NCBI RefSeq assembly: GCF_005576615.1
Contig: NZ_CP040330.1
Location: 2,418,001-2,482,000 of the forward strand
Reading direction: 5' to 3'
DNA from: Natrinema versiforme
GTDB taxonomy: Archaea; Halobacteriota; Halobacteria; Halobacteriales; Natrialbaceae
DNA length: 64,000 nt
Shown piece by piece: positions 8,490 through 17,151 of this stretch (its first letter is position 1; every line of letters starts with the position of its first letter). A model generated the notes under the pieces. That model was not told the DNA's origin. It saw nothing but the letters and a program-made list of their open reading frames with translations, and did not search any database. Position numbers and translations under genes: made by a program.

Positions 8490-8951
8490 TTACGGGTGCT
8501 CGCCGTCCTCCGGCTCGCTGGGCGGGAGCCGGACGATCTCGAGCCAGAAGTCCTCGAACGAGCGGACGATGTCGATGAACGCCGCCGATTCGACCGGCTT
8601 CTGGACGTAGGCGTTCGCGCGGAGTTCGTACGACCGCGCGACGCGTTCGGCTTCGTTCGAGCCCGAGAGGACGATCACGGGGACCCCCTCGAGGTCGGGA
8701 TCGGCAATGAGGTCCTCGAGAAGCCGGTGGCCGTCCATCTCGGGGAGATCGATGTCCAGCAGGATCAGGTTCGGCTGGACGGCGTCGGAATACTCGCCGC
8801 GTCGATGCAGGAAATCGAGTGCCTCACCGCCGCTCGAGACGGCGTGGATGCGACTCGCGATTTTCTCGTTCTCGAGGGCCTCGAAGAAGATGCGGACGTG
8901 CTCGGGGTTCGGATCGATCAAGAGCGCCTCCACGGGGTGAGAGTCGGTCAT
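8490..8951 (-). CDS. Single-domain response regulator (CheY-like receiver)
   Basis: This 153-aa receiver resembles Rcp1/HoxA-type regulators. It has an acidic pocket near ALLIDPNPEH, the phospho-acceptor Asp in NLILLDIDLPEMDG, the conserved Ser in VIVLSGS and the Lys in YVQKPV. No output domain follows, so it presumably works by phosphotransfer or protein contact with a sensor kinase elsewhere. The start MTDSHPVEA at 8951 is chosen because the longer upstream frame is Arg/Pro-rich and non-coding in character. No kinase gene is adjacent. Confidence 0.88.
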   Translation of the reverse strand: MTDSHPVEALLIDPNPEHVRIFFEALENEKIASRIHAVSSGGEALDFLHRRGEYSDAVQPNLILLDIDLPEMDGHRLLEDLIADPDLEGVPVIVLSGSNEAERVARSYELRANAYVQKPVESAAFIDIVRSFEDFWLEIVRLPPSEPEDGEHP

Positions 8952-9170
8952 CGGACGAGATACTCGGCCTATGCTAGGTGACGGGATGACGTGCGTGCTT
9001 TCGAACCAAGGGCAATTCGGCTCCGATTCCCACGGTCGATTTCGACGATGACCCGACAGACAGCCACCGAGAGCCGGGTTTTCCCGCTCGAGCACGCGGA
9101 CTCGTTCGGTCGACAGTCAGCCGCGGCGACAGTGAATCCGAACTCCGGCGGATCGTCCACGCAGCGCGCG

Positions 9171-9476
9171 CTATCGGCCGATATCGGCTTCTGACTGCAT
9201 CGACTGCTGCGTTCCGGGTTCGCCGACGGAGACGTCGCCGTCGCTCCCGACGGTGATGTCGTAGCCGTTGTATTCGAACGACACCCGGACGGTCCCGGTG
9301 TCGGTGTCGCCGTCCGCCGACGAAACGAGCGCGTTTAACGCCTCGGGATCGACCGCGTCGTACAGCGGGGGCTGGAGCTCCATCGGTGCAACGCCTTCGC
9401 GGTCCGCGACCGCTTCGACGACGAGAGTGACGGGCGTGCTGGCACTCGTTTCACGAGCAGTGTGGTTGCGTTCCAT
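9171..9476 (-). CDS. HalOD1 output-domain protein
   Basis: This is a 101-aa protein with the HalOD1 signature: PVTLVVEAVADREGVAPMELQPPLYDAVDPEALNALV, then VRVSFEYNGYDITVGSDGDVSV. HalOD1 is a haloarchaeal output module of unknown biochemical action, found alone or fused to receivers. The start MERNHT (9476) fits a CTTTAT box at 9508-9503 on the minus strand for a leaderless message. It lies near a lone receiver, but there is no operon link. Confidence 0.75.
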   Translation of the reverse strand: MERNHTARETSASTPVTLVVEAVADREGVAPMELQPPLYDAVDPEALNALVSSADGDTDTGTVRVSFEYNGYDITVGSDGDVSVGEPGTQQSMQSEADIGR

Positions 9477-9850
9477 TATGCCATTGCAGCCGCCCTGCAC
9501 GGATAAAGCCTTGGTGGACGTTCAACTAACTCTGTATAGGTCGGATACAGTTTGATAATTTAGTAGATGTCCTCATAATATTCGTCCCAACTCGATCAGT
9601 ATCACTGCCGTCTCCGCGTCGAAATCGCGCTGTCGAGCGGAGGGGCGGCGGCCGGTTCGATCGGAACGGCTGCCGGCGGGGAGACCCGTTCGATCCGAAA
9701 CCGGGCGACTGCACTCGTCCTCGAAACGACGGTGGCGTCTGTCGCTGATTTCGTCGGATGGGCATCGACGGGCACGTCGGTGGCTACCGCGGTCTCCCGG
9801 CAACACGTCTCGGCTCGGACGGTACCGACCGTCTCGTCTCCGAGTTCCGG
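9477..9850. other. Intergenic region with the HalOD1 promoter, no gene supported
   Basis: Apart from the CTTTAT promoter element at 9503-9508 and an AT-rich patch around 9535-9585, no frame here has convincing start, length and composition. A GTG-initiated minus-strand frame of about 57 codons around 9605-9775 has plausible acidic/Ala composition but nothing else to support it. Confidence 0.4.
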
Positions 9851-10324
9851 TCAGGAAAACTCCTTTCCGAAGTGGTTGAACGGCTGTACGTACTCTTCGT
9901 CCAGTACCTCCGACCGCACGATCTCGAGTCCGCACTCGCGGATCGAATTCGCGATCTGGGACACGTCGTCCGTGTCCGACCCGACGACCGTCACGTGGTA
10001 GTTCTCCTCGCCGGCGAGCAATTTCCGCACCGTGACGACCCCGTGTTCGTCGAGGAGATCCTCGGCGACCGATTCGGACGGATCGCTCGCAGTGCAGGTA
10101 AAGAGGATCACGAGCTGATAGCCCGCTCTCTCGTAGTTGATATCGGGAACGTATCCCCGGATGATACCGGCGTCCTCGAGTTTCTCCATCCGATTTCGCA
10201 CCGTACCGGCGGAGACGCCCACCGCTTCCCCGATCTCTCTGGTCGTGTTATCCCGGGCGTCTTTCTGCAGCATGTGGAGGATTCCCCGATCGACCTCGTC
10301 GAGTTCGGGCTCGGTTCCGCCCAT
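9851..10324 (-). CDS. Lrp/AsnC family transcription regulator
   Basis: This is a 157-aa feast/famine regulator. Residues ~5-60 are an AsnC-type helix-turn-helix (LDEVDRGILHMLQKDARDNTTREIGEAVGVSAGTVRNRMEKLEDAGII), and the rest is a RAM-like ligand/oligomerisation domain (VVTVRKLLAGEENYHVTVVGSD). It probably senses an amino acid or related metabolite and may be autoregulated. A minus-strand GTATATCC box at about 10352-10345 supports the start MGGTEPELD. No obvious target gene adjoins it. Confidence 0.88.
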   Translation of the reverse strand: MGGTEPELDEVDRGILHMLQKDARDNTTREIGEAVGVSAGTVRNRMEKLEDAGIIRGYVPDINYERAGYQLVILFTCTASDPSESVAEDLLDEHGVVTVRKLLAGEENYHVTVVGSDTDDVSQIANSIRECGLEIVRSEVLDEEYVQPFNHFGKEFS

Positions 10325-10628
10325 ACGTTCCGTTCCCCGGATTCGCGGATATACGTTGTGTCAGCATGCCAATGGCGGGACCGGTATGCCGGAGTTCCGG
10401 AGGGATGTTCCCCACCCCGTTGGAGAGGAATGTGCGCTTCGAGACGGGTCCGGCGCGAGCGCGGTCCGATTGCCGGTGGAGCCAACCGTCCGTCAGTCAC
10501 GTGAAGCGAGCCGAGATCGCCGTCGGTCGACCGAGTTGCCACTGCACACGCCCGGACGTGACCGTCGCCGACGAGGACGACAGCCGCGGAGAGTAATCCT
10601 TTTGCGGGTCCCCTGCACACGTCGGAGT
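10325..10628. other. Intergenic region between divergent genes
   Basis: This holds the promoter of the Lrp gene (TATA near 10345-10352, minus strand) and, by position, that of the DUF5785 gene. I see no additional open frame with coding character. Confidence 0.4.
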
Positions 10629-10955
10629 ATGAGCAGTAACTGGCCGGTCGATCCCGACGGCGAGGAGGGCAGCGAGGGGATGCGCAAGTACGACATGCGG
10701 ATCATCGCGGACAAGGTCGACGAGGAGGAGGACTTCCCGATGGACCGCGACGAGTTCGTCGAGGAGTACGGCGACTACCCGATCCGGATCAACCACGAGA
10801 CGGTCGTCGCGCTCAGCGATATCTTCGAGTACGTCGAACCCGCGGAGTTCGAGACGTTGGTCGACATGCACAAGGCCGTCGGCGCGGCGATGCGGGCCGG
10901 CAACTTCTGGACGTACCACCCGCAGGGCGAGAACCCGGAAAAGAAGCACGCCTAA
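10629..10955 (+). CDS. DUF5785-type conserved haloarchaeal protein
   Basis: This is a 108-aa, very acidic soluble protein (SSNWPVDPDGEEGSEGMRKYD at the N-terminus, then FPMDRDEFVEEYGDYPIRINHETVVALSDIFEYVEP). It resembles the haloarchaeal DUF5785 family, whose function is not known. There is no signal peptide, membrane helix or metal motif. It stands alone, followed after 73 nt by arfA in the same direction, which has its own promoter. Confidence 0.6.
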   Translation: MSSNWPVDPDGEEGSEGMRKYDMRIIADKVDEEEDFPMDRDEFVEEYGDYPIRINHETVVALSDIFEYVEPAEFETLVDMHKAVGAAMRAGNFWTYHPQGENPEKKHA

Positions 10956-11028
10956 CGGGCCGTTCGGGCGCATCACGAATCTGGATTACGTATCACTTAT
11001 ACGACGCCGTTCGAAAGAGTCGATCACC

Positions 11029-11799
11029 GTGACTAACACGCAGGTGACGCTCGTTCAGATCGACAACTACGGGCCGTGGACCGTGACGCCGGAGCCGCGA
11101 CGGGAGGCCGACCTCCAGACCATGCAGTCCCGGCTGTTCGCGGACATCTCTCAGTTTATCGGCAACCGCGGCGGCTACACGTTCTTCACTCGCTTCGACA
11201 ACATGATCGCCGTCACGAACGGCTGCTCGCTCGAGGACCACGCGCTCCTCCAGGAATCGGTCGGCAACCGCTACCCCGTGACGCTCAGCCTCGGCGTCGC
11301 GACCGGCACGAGCCCGGTCCAGGCGCTCTCGGACGCGACCGAACGCCTGCAGGAGGCCGGCAGCGCACAGGACAAGAACCGCCGCGAGTGTCTCGAGGGA
11401 CGGGTCATCGAGGACGCTCATCGAACGGACGACGACATCCAGATCGCCCACTTCGACGTGATCAACGCGACCGGCAACTACACTGACGAACTCAACGCCT
11501 TCGACACCTTCATCGAGATCGAGCAGGGCTACGCGGAACTCATGCGCCACATGCGCCACGCCCACGAGAGCCTCTCCTTCTTCGTCGGCGGCGACAACGT
11601 CATCGTCGTCTGCCCCGACCTCGAGGAGCCCGATTACGAAGAGGCGATCGCCCACGTCGAGGCCGCAGTCGACGTCGAGATGCAGGTCGGCGTCGGCCGC
11701 GGCGAGAGCGCCCACGAGGCCGGCTTCGAGGCGAAACACGCCCTCGAGACCTGCCGGGCCGACGGGACCCGCGTCGAACTCGAGTGGGAGACGGCCTGA
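11029..11799 (+). CDS. arfA: GTP cyclohydrolase III
   Basis: This 256-aa enzyme hydrolyses GTP to 2-amino-5-formylamino-6-ribosylaminopyrimidinone 5'-phosphate, the first step of archaeal riboflavin/F420 biosynthesis. The fold is a tandem GGDEF/cyclase-like ferredoxin fold: N-terminal VTLVQIDNYGPWTVTPEPRREADLQ, an internal GNRGGYTFFTRFDNMIAV and the second-half FFVGGDNVIVVCPD. Translation starts with GTG at 11029, supported by the CTTATA box at 10996-11001, which makes the message leaderless. A large palindrome directly follows the stop. Confidence 0.9.
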   Translation: MTNTQVTLVQIDNYGPWTVTPEPRREADLQTMQSRLFADISQFIGNRGGYTFFTRFDNMIAVTNGCSLEDHALLQESVGNRYPVTLSLGVATGTSPVQALSDATERLQEAGSAQDKNRRECLEGRVIEDAHRTDDDIQIAHFDVINATGNYTDELNAFDTFIEIEQGYAELMRHMRHAHESLSFFVGGDNVIVVCPDLEEPDYEEAIAHVEAAVDVEMQVGVGRGESAHEAGFEAKHALETCRADGTRVELEWETA

Positions 11800-11879
11800 T
11801 ACGGTCTACTGTAAGTCATTGCCGGTGGGACCGCGACCGCTCTGCGGTCCCACCGGTAAATCGTTACAGTAAACCGTAT
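11799..11879. repeat. Nested palindromic element behind arfA
   Basis: The outer arms are ATACGGTCTACTGTAA (11799-11814) and TTACAGTAAACCGTAT (11864-11879), complementary except for one base. The inner arms are CCGGTGGGACCGC (11822-11834) and GCGGTCCCACCGG (11844-11856), perfectly complementary around a 9-nt loop. It overlaps the last base of the arfA stop codon. It could act as a terminator/3'-end hairpin or be a non-autonomous palindromic repeat; the cruciform symmetry favours the latter. Confidence 0.7.
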
Positions 11880-11965
11880 GAGTCGCGGATCTATTGGACT
11901 TCGCCGCCGATTTTCTTAAGTGTAGTGGAGGTAGCTTTTAGCCCGTCCGTGGGTTTCATTCGCAC

Positions 11966-12571
11966 ATGGAATCGGAGCTGTCCGTCAGAGACGTGTTGAC
12001 GACCGATTACGTCGGCGTCAGCGAGTCCGACGCGATCCGCGACGTCGTTCGGCTCATGCGCGAAGAACGGACGAGTTGCGCGCTGGTCGTCCGCGGCGCG
12101 GAGCCGGTCGGCATCGTCACCGAGTGGGACGTGCTCGGGCTCGTCGCCGACGCCCGCGATCCGGGCGAGACGACCGTCGGCGACACCATGACGACGCCGG
12201 TCATTACGGTCGACCCCGACCGATCGCTCACCGACGTCGCGACCACGATGGCCCGCCAGAACATCCGCAACGTCGTCGTCGAAGACGAGGACGGCATCGT
12301 CGGACTGGTCACCCAGCGGGACGTCATCGCCGCCGCGGGCTCGTTCCAGGCGACGATGACCCCCGCCCGCTCGAGCGAACCGCCGGTCGACCGCGAACCC
12401 GGGGCCGCCGCCGCGACCGCCCGCGCTCCCGAGGAGGGTGATTCCCAACTGCTCCCGAACGGCGGCGACGAGTACACCACGCAGGGCGTCTGCGAGGCCT
12501 GTGGCTCGCTGGCCGACTCGCTGTGGGACGCCAACGGGCAACTGGTCTGTGCGGACTGTCGAACGGTGTGA
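11966..12571 (+). CDS. CBS-pair protein with C-terminal zinc ribbon
   Basis: This is a 201-aa protein. Two CBS motifs (about residues 5-60 and 70-125: VRDVLTTDYVGVSESDAIRDVV ... VGDTMTTPVITVDPDRSLTDVA) form a Bateman module that would bind an adenosyl nucleotide. A disordered Ala/Pro linker leads to a zinc ribbon with CEACG and CADC (about 170-198). It may be an energy- or AMP-sensing regulator, but the output of such fusions is not established. It is monocistronic between the palindrome and pgk. Confidence 0.8.
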   Translation: MESELSVRDVLTTDYVGVSESDAIRDVVRLMREERTSCALVVRGAEPVGIVTEWDVLGLVADARDPGETTVGDTMTTPVITVDPDRSLTDVATTMARQNIRNVVVEDEDGIVGLVTQRDVIAAAGSFQATMTPARSSEPPVDREPGAAAATARAPEEGDSQLLPNGGDEYTTQGVCEACGSLADSLWDANGQLVCADCRTV

Positions 12572-12673
12572 CCGGTAGTCGGCCCCTACGACAGCGTAGC
12601 CCGTGCCAGCGGCCGCCGACCCGTATCTCTCCGATAGAAAGACCTTTCGGGTGGCGCGGTGGAGGGGTCGATA

Positions 12674-13897
12674 ATGATCGAGACCCTCGACGACCTGGAC
12701 GTCGAAGGGACTACCGTCGGTGTCCGCGTCGACGTCAATAGTCCGATCGACGACGGCGGCAGGCTCGCGGACGACGCCCGGCTCCGCGCCCACGTCGACA
12801 CCCTCTCGGAACTGCTCGACCGCGGCGGCCGCGTCGCCGTCCTCGCCCATCAGGGTCGGCCCGGCGGCGACGATTTCGTCTCGCTTCGGTCCCACGCCGA
12901 TCGCCTCTCGGAACTGCTCGGCCAGCCCGTCGACTACGTCGATGCGACCTTCACCGAGGCCGCCCGCGAGGCCGTCAGGGACCTCTCGAACGGCGACTGC
13001 GTCGTCCTCGAGAACACGCGCTTCTACAGCGAGGAGTACATGGAGTTCGACCCCGAGCGCGCCGCGCGGACCCACCTCGTCGAGGGCCTCGAGTCCGTCC
13101 TCGACGCCTACGTCAACGACGCCTTCGCCGCGGCCCACCGCTCGCAGCCCTCGCTCGTCGGCCTCCCGACCGTCCTCCCCGGCTACGCCGGCCGCGTGAT
13201 GGAGTCCGAACTCGACGTGTTGGGCTCTATCGAGGAGACCGACGAGCCCCGCGTCTACGTCCTCGGTGGCGCGAAAGTCCCCGATTCGATCGACGTCGCG
13301 TGGTCGGTCTTGGAGAAGGGGCTGGCCGATCACGTCCTCACCGCGGGCGTCGTCGGTAACGTCTTTCTCATCGCCGACGGCGTCGACCTCGGCGACGCCA
13401 GCTCGGATTTCATCTACGATCAGGGCTACTGGGACGAGATCGACCGCGCCGCCGACCTCCTCGACGCCTACGGCGATCAAATCGCGCTCCCCCGTGACGT
13501 CGCCGTCGCCCGGAACGGCGAGCGCCACGAACTCGGCGTCAACGCCCTGCCGCCCGGCGACGAGGAGTCCGCCATGGACATCGGCGGGTCGACGCTCGAC
13601 TACTACCGGCGGATCCTCGACGACGCCGAGACGGTCATCCTCAACGGCCCCGCCGGCGTCTTCGAGGACGACCGGTTCCAGACGGGGACCAAACAGCTCT
13701 ACGGCGCCGCCACGGACATCCCGACGAGCATCGTCGGCGGCGGCGACACGGCCTCCGCGCTGCGACGGCTCGGCATCGACGACTTCTCTCACATCAGCAC
13801 CGGCGGCGGCGCGGCGCTCCGAATGCTCACCGCCGAATCGCTCCCTGCCGTGACCGCACTCGAGAATGCCCCCCAACAACCCGCAGCCGACGATTGA
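12674..13897 (+). CDS. pgk: Phosphoglycerate kinase
   Basis: This 407-aa glycolytic/gluconeogenic enzyme transfers phosphate between 1,3-bisphosphoglycerate and ADP in the cytoplasm. Seen in the sequence: the substrate-binding start VGVRVDVNSPI, the basic HQGRPG loop, VLENTRFYSEEY, DAFAAAHRSQPS, YVLGGAKVPDS, and the nucleotide/hinge motifs ILNGPAGVFED, VGGGDTASAL and HISTGGGAALRML. The start MIETLDDL at 12674 avoids a five-residue upstream extension. Its 3' end overlaps the following GNAT gene by 32 nt, so the two are probably co-transcribed. Confidence 0.95.
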   Translation: MIETLDDLDVEGTTVGVRVDVNSPIDDGGRLADDARLRAHVDTLSELLDRGGRVAVLAHQGRPGGDDFVSLRSHADRLSELLGQPVDYVDATFTEAAREAVRDLSNGDCVVLENTRFYSEEYMEFDPERAARTHLVEGLESVLDAYVNDAFAAAHRSQPSLVGLPTVLPGYAGRVMESELDVLGSIEETDEPRVYVLGGAKVPDSIDVAWSVLEKGLADHVLTAGVVGNVFLIADGVDLGDASSDFIYDQGYWDEIDRAADLLDAYGDQIALPRDVAVARNGERHELGVNALPPGDEESAMDIGGSTLDYYRRILDDAETVILNGPAGVFEDDRFQTGTKQLYGAATDIPTSIVGGGDTASALRRLGIDDFSHISTGGGAALRMLTAESLPAVTALENAPQQPAADD

Positions 13898-14381
13898 GCC
13901 CGCCGCTCGGGACGATCTCGACGCCCTCGCGGACATGTGGGTCCGCCTCGCCCGCGACCAGCGACAGTACGACTCGGCCGTACGCGCCGACGCCAACCGC
14001 GAGACCATGCGGGAAACGCTCGCGGCCTACCGGATCAACGACGGCCTGCTCGTCGCCCGCCTCGAGGGCCGACTCGTCGGTTTCGCCTCGGTCTCGATCG
14101 AACGCGGCTCGCTCGACCTCGACACCACCCGCGGCCTCCTCTCGAACATCTACGTCGAACCCGCCGCCCGCGGTCAGGGAATCGGCTCTGCGCTGCTCGA
14201 GGCCGCCGAGGATGCGCTCGCACAGCGGGGCGCGGACAGGATACTCCTCGAGGTGATGGCCGGCAACGAGGACGCCCGCCGATTTTACCGCCGCGAGGGG
14301 TACGACGAGTTCCGAGTGACGATGGGGCGATCGCTCGAGGACCGGGCGGAAAACGATACACACTCAAAGGAGGACGGCTAA
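13866..14381 (+). CDS. GNAT family N-acetyltransferase
   Basis: This 171-aa GNAT fold protein has IEPAARDDLDALADMWVRLARD at the start, the core VGFASVSIERGSLDL, the acetyl-CoA loop VEPAARGQGIGSALLEAAEDAL (R-G-Q-G-I-G) and the C-terminal LEVMAGNEDARRFYRREGYDEFR. The acceptor substrate is unknown. The gene starts inside the pgk 3' end and is followed 12 nt later by tRNA-Thr. Confidence 0.85.
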   Translation: MPPNNPQPTIEPAARDDLDALADMWVRLARDQRQYDSAVRADANRETMRETLAAYRINDGLLVARLEGRLVGFASVSIERGSLDLDTTRGLLSNIYVEPAARGQGIGSALLEAAEDALAQRGADRILLEVMAGNEDARRFYRREGYDEFRVTMGRSLEDRAENDTHSKEDG

Positions 14382-14393
14382 CCCACGGCCTGC

Positions 14394-14467
14394 GCCAGGG
14401 GAGCATGGGCGGTTCATGCACTCGACTTGTAATCGAGACTTCGTGGGTTCAAATCCCACCCCTGGCT
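14394..14467 (+). tRNA. tRNA-Thr (UGU)
   Basis: Acceptor arms GCCAGGG (14394-14400) and CCCTGGC (14460-14466) pair, with discriminator T. The D arm is GCATGGGCGGTTCATGC, the anticodon arm CTCGA-CTTGTAA-TCGAG gives anticodon TGT, and the T arm is GTGGG-TTCAAAT-CCCAC. No intron and no encoded CCA. Confidence 0.95.
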
Positions 14468-14571
14468 TGATTCCGTCGGTTCAAACCCTCTACCTACAAG
14501 TACGGCATCTTCGGAAGTTGTCTCTCTTCCAGCGAGCTAACTCCGAGGTTCAAAGCCAATTCTTCTGCCGG

Positions 14572-14597
14572 GTCACACGGGGTTGTTCCTGTGTGAC
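14572..14597 (+). terminator. Hairpin downstream of tRNA-Thr
   Basis: GTCACAC (14572-14578) and GTGTGAC (14591-14597) form a stem, extendable by a GG/CC pair. It could be a 3'-end structure for the pgk-GNAT-tRNA transcript. There is no long T run. Confidence 0.3.
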
Positions 14598-14647
14598 AAC
14601 CTCGACGCGCTGCTATCGGTGATCCCCGGTCGCCGATCGAACCGACG

Positions 14648-14818
14648 TTACCAGAGCCCGAGCTGATGGCCCGTGATGAGGGAGAGGAACATCAGGAGCG
14701 CCAGCAATACCAGAACCAGCGGTTCCGGCGAGCCGAACGACTGCAGCAGGCGTTCGTACAACCCAGACGTTGTGGCCACCCTGTCGAGAGACACCCCATC
14801 GCTCTCCTTGTTTGCCAT
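14648..14818 (-). CDS. Small single-pass membrane protein
   Basis: This is a 56-codon frame starting MANKESDGVSLDRVATTSG and ending LITGHQLGLW, with one clear hydrophobic helix (EPLVLVLLALLMFLSLI, about residues 33-49) after a polar, cytoplasmic-looking N-terminus. An ACTTTTTAG TATA-like element at 14850-14842 lies about 28 nt upstream of the ATG, as expected for a leaderless haloarchaeal gene. Function unknown; it could be a small accessory subunit or regulator of a membrane complex. Confidence 0.5.
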   Translation of the reverse strand: MANKESDGVSLDRVATTSGLYERLLQSFGSPEPLVLVLLALLMFLSLITGHQLGLW

Positions 14819-15301
14819 GGTCTACCATACGATACTGCCTACTAAAAAGTATTCATAGCGGAACCGTCACGACGGACGTTGCGAGGCGCTTGTCTCTCGA
14901 TCGGCGGTCGCTCCTCGCACGACGGCGACCAACTCTCGGTCGTCGTAAACGGAGGGGACTCGAGTCGGCTGAACGGGTCCATTGCCCGTGGAACGACCGA
15001 AGTACTATGTGAATAGCTTTATACTCCGGGATCGGTCTCGTGTAACTGTCCGTGGGGTCGCGTTCGAAACCACCACCTACCGTCCCCGCGGACGACGTTT
15101 CTCGATCGGTCTGCCGTGCATCCGACCGACTCGGTCGTTCGATCCGTACAGTCTCGGAGCCGGCGTTCGTCTCGAGGCAGTTCGAGCCGTCGCGAGCGCA
15201 CTCGAGCGGAGCGACGAATGCGAGAGAGACGAGTCGCACACGGTGGACAACCGATTCCCGGCGGTTCGTCACCGCTCCTGTCCGCCCCCGTCCCCATCCC
15301 G
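14819..15301. other. Intergenic region, no gene supported
   Basis: Contains the promoter of the small membrane protein at its left end and a plus-strand GCTTTATAC element near 15012-15020 with no open frame behind it. All longer frames here are Arg/Ser/Pro-rich, the mark of non-coding frames in this genome. Confidence 0.4.
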
Positions 15302-16966
15302 TCAGTTCGTCCCGCGGACGGTGACCGTTCGCTGGGCCACACAGCCGTCGGCCGCGACGCGGACGGGGAACGATTGGTCGTTCGCGACGACGGCCGTCTC
15401 GAACTCGAGCGTGATCGATTCCGACCCGCCGCCGTCGATCGAGAGTCGGCGCGTGTCCACGACCGTGGGATCATGCCCGACGATCAGTTCGACATCCCGG
15501 CTGACGGCCCGATCGGTCGCGTTCTCGAGGGTCGCCGTCACCTCGAGGACGTCGCCGGCGTCGACGGGGTCGTTGGTCCCGGTGATCGTCACTCGCCCGC
15601 CCGCGTCAGCGGTCCCGATCACCTCGACGGTCCGTTCGGCGACGGCGTCGTCGGCTTCGACGCGGACGGGGAACGCCTGCGTCCGGTCGACGACTGCCGT
15701 TTCGAACTCGAGGGTGATCGTCTCGGTCCCGCCGCCGGCGACGGAGACGGATCGTGTATCGACCCGCTGGGGGTCGTGGCCGACGACGAGGTCGACGTCT
15801 CGAGTGACCGGTTCGGTGCCGCCGTTTTCGAGTTCGGCGGTCACCTCGAGGATATCTCCGGCATCGACCGGATCGTTCGTCTCGATGATCGAGGCGCTCA
15901 GCCCGGTGTCGCCGGAGCCGGTATCGTCGGCCTGCCAGAGCGATTCCGACGCGAACGTGCCGTCGTCGCAGATCACCCACGCGATGACCGAGCACGTGTG
16001 ACAGAGGCCGCCGTCGACGGTCAGCGACGCCGTATCCGCCGTCCCGCTGACTTCGGACGTTCCGAGGATGAGGTCCGACTGGCCGACCCACCAGACGACA
16101 CGCTCAAGCGCGCCGTCCGGATCGGCAACGTCGATCTCGAGGTCGATCGTCCCGCCGCGGTCGGCGGGAAGCGTCCCCCGCTCCGGGCGAGCGGCCTCGA
16201 TCGTCGGCGACGCATGTCCGTCGGGCGTCACGCTCACGGTCCAGTCGGCACGGTAGTTGCCGTCCTCCGTGTCGATGCCGGCGGTGACCTCGTGGGTGCC
16301 CTCGGATTCGGGGGTGTACTGCCAGTAATGGGCGTTTTGTTCCGCGTAGTAAACTGACTGCCACGCGGGGCCGACCATCGAGTCGCCGACGCTCTCGCCG
16401 TCGACCCACCAGCCGGTGAACTGCGATCCGTCCGTCTCGGGATCGACGGCCCCGGCCTCGAAGAAGACCGTCGTTCCCGGCTGCACCGCGACGGGTTCGC
16501 CCGGACGCGTCAGCCCGTCGTCCAGTTCGTCGACTCCGAGTACGGTGACCGTTCGCGCCGCCGAATCGCCCTCGGTTCGGACCCGAACCGTCACCGCCCG
16601 ATCCCGGGCGGCGGGCTCAATCCGGTAGCTGCGGGGGAAGGGTCGCTCCGTCTCCCCCGGCTCGAGGGTGAGCGTGACGGTCCCGGCCGACTCGTCGTCG
16701 ACGAGGTACTCGACGGTCGGGCGAACCGTTCGGTCGGTCCGGTTCTCGAGTTCGGCGGTCCATCGGAGCAGCCCGCCGCCCTCGACCGGGTCGGTCACGT
16801 CGACGAGACGGACGGTCACGTCCGATCCGCCCCCGTCAGTTCCCGCGGTCGATCCGTCGGACTGTGATTGGACAGTGCCGGCGGCGACCGGGACGGTACT
16901 ACTCGCCGCAGCCCATCGCAGCAGCCGTCGCCGGTTCACAGTGTGTCCCTCATTCGTGCTCGCCAA
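15302..16966 (-). CDS. Tat-exported surface protein with CARDB/Ig-like repeats
   Basis: This is a 554-aa secreted protein. The N-terminus NRRRLLRWAAASSTVPVAAG is a twin-arginine signal, so it should be folded in the cytoplasm and exported by Tat. A Ser/Gly/Thr linker leads to at least three beta-sandwich repeats of CARDB type, starting near DVTDPVEGGGLLRWTAELENRT (about 55), IIETNDPVDAGDILEVTAELENG (about 365) and ITGTNDPVDAGDVLEVTATLENA (about 460). A distinct central domain (about 150-350) contains GGLCHTCSVIAWVICDD. There is no clear C-terminal anchor. It is probably an adhesive or structural cell-surface protein. Confidence 0.75.
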   Translation of the reverse strand: MASTNEGHTVNRRRLLRWAAASSTVPVAAGTVQSQSDGSTAGTDGGGSDVTVRLVDVTDPVEGGGLLRWTAELENRTDRTVRPTVEYLVDDESAGTVTLTLEPGETERPFPRSYRIEPAARDRAVTVRVRTEGDSAARTVTVLGVDELDDGLTRPGEPVAVQPGTTVFFEAGAVDPETDGSQFTGWWVDGESVGDSMVGPAWQSVYYAEQNAHYWQYTPESEGTHEVTAGIDTEDGNYRADWTVSVTPDGHASPTIEAARPERGTLPADRGGTIDLEIDVADPDGALERVVWWVGQSDLILGTSEVSGTADTASLTVDGGLCHTCSVIAWVICDDGTFASESLWQADDTGSGDTGLSASIIETNDPVDAGDILEVTAELENGGTEPVTRDVDLVVGHDPQRVDTRSVSVAGGGTETITLEFETAVVDRTQAFPVRVEADDAVAERTVEVIGTADAGGRVTITGTNDPVDAGDVLEVTATLENATDRAVSRDVELIVGHDPTVVDTRRLSIDGGGSESITLEFETAVVANDQSFPVRVAADGCVAQRTVTVRGTN

Positions 16967-17151
16967 CCGGAATTGCAGTCAAAAAGTAGCGCTATCGTTA
17001 CGACGGAAAACGGCGCGTTTGTCCCGTGTAAGCCCTCCCGGAACGACGATGGCGGTCCGTACCCCGCTGTTGGCCCCGATTACGCTCCCGTCGACCCGTC
17101 GATCCGTGCTCTCGGGCCGTCCCCATCAGCACTCGAGGCAGGTCTAGTGGT

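Noticed and set aside
11891-14008. A 705-codon open frame on the minus strand
   Set aside because: It runs antisense to the CBS-protein, pgk and GNAT genes; its Val/Gly/Arg/Asp-rich composition is the usual mirror image of GC-rich coding sequence.
14475-14560. Fragments resembling a tRNA T arm (GGTTCAAACCC, GGTTCAAAGCC) behind tRNA-Thr
   Set aside because: Only 8-10 matching bases each and no extended duplication of the tRNA end, unlike the tRNA-Arg locus; chance cannot be excluded.
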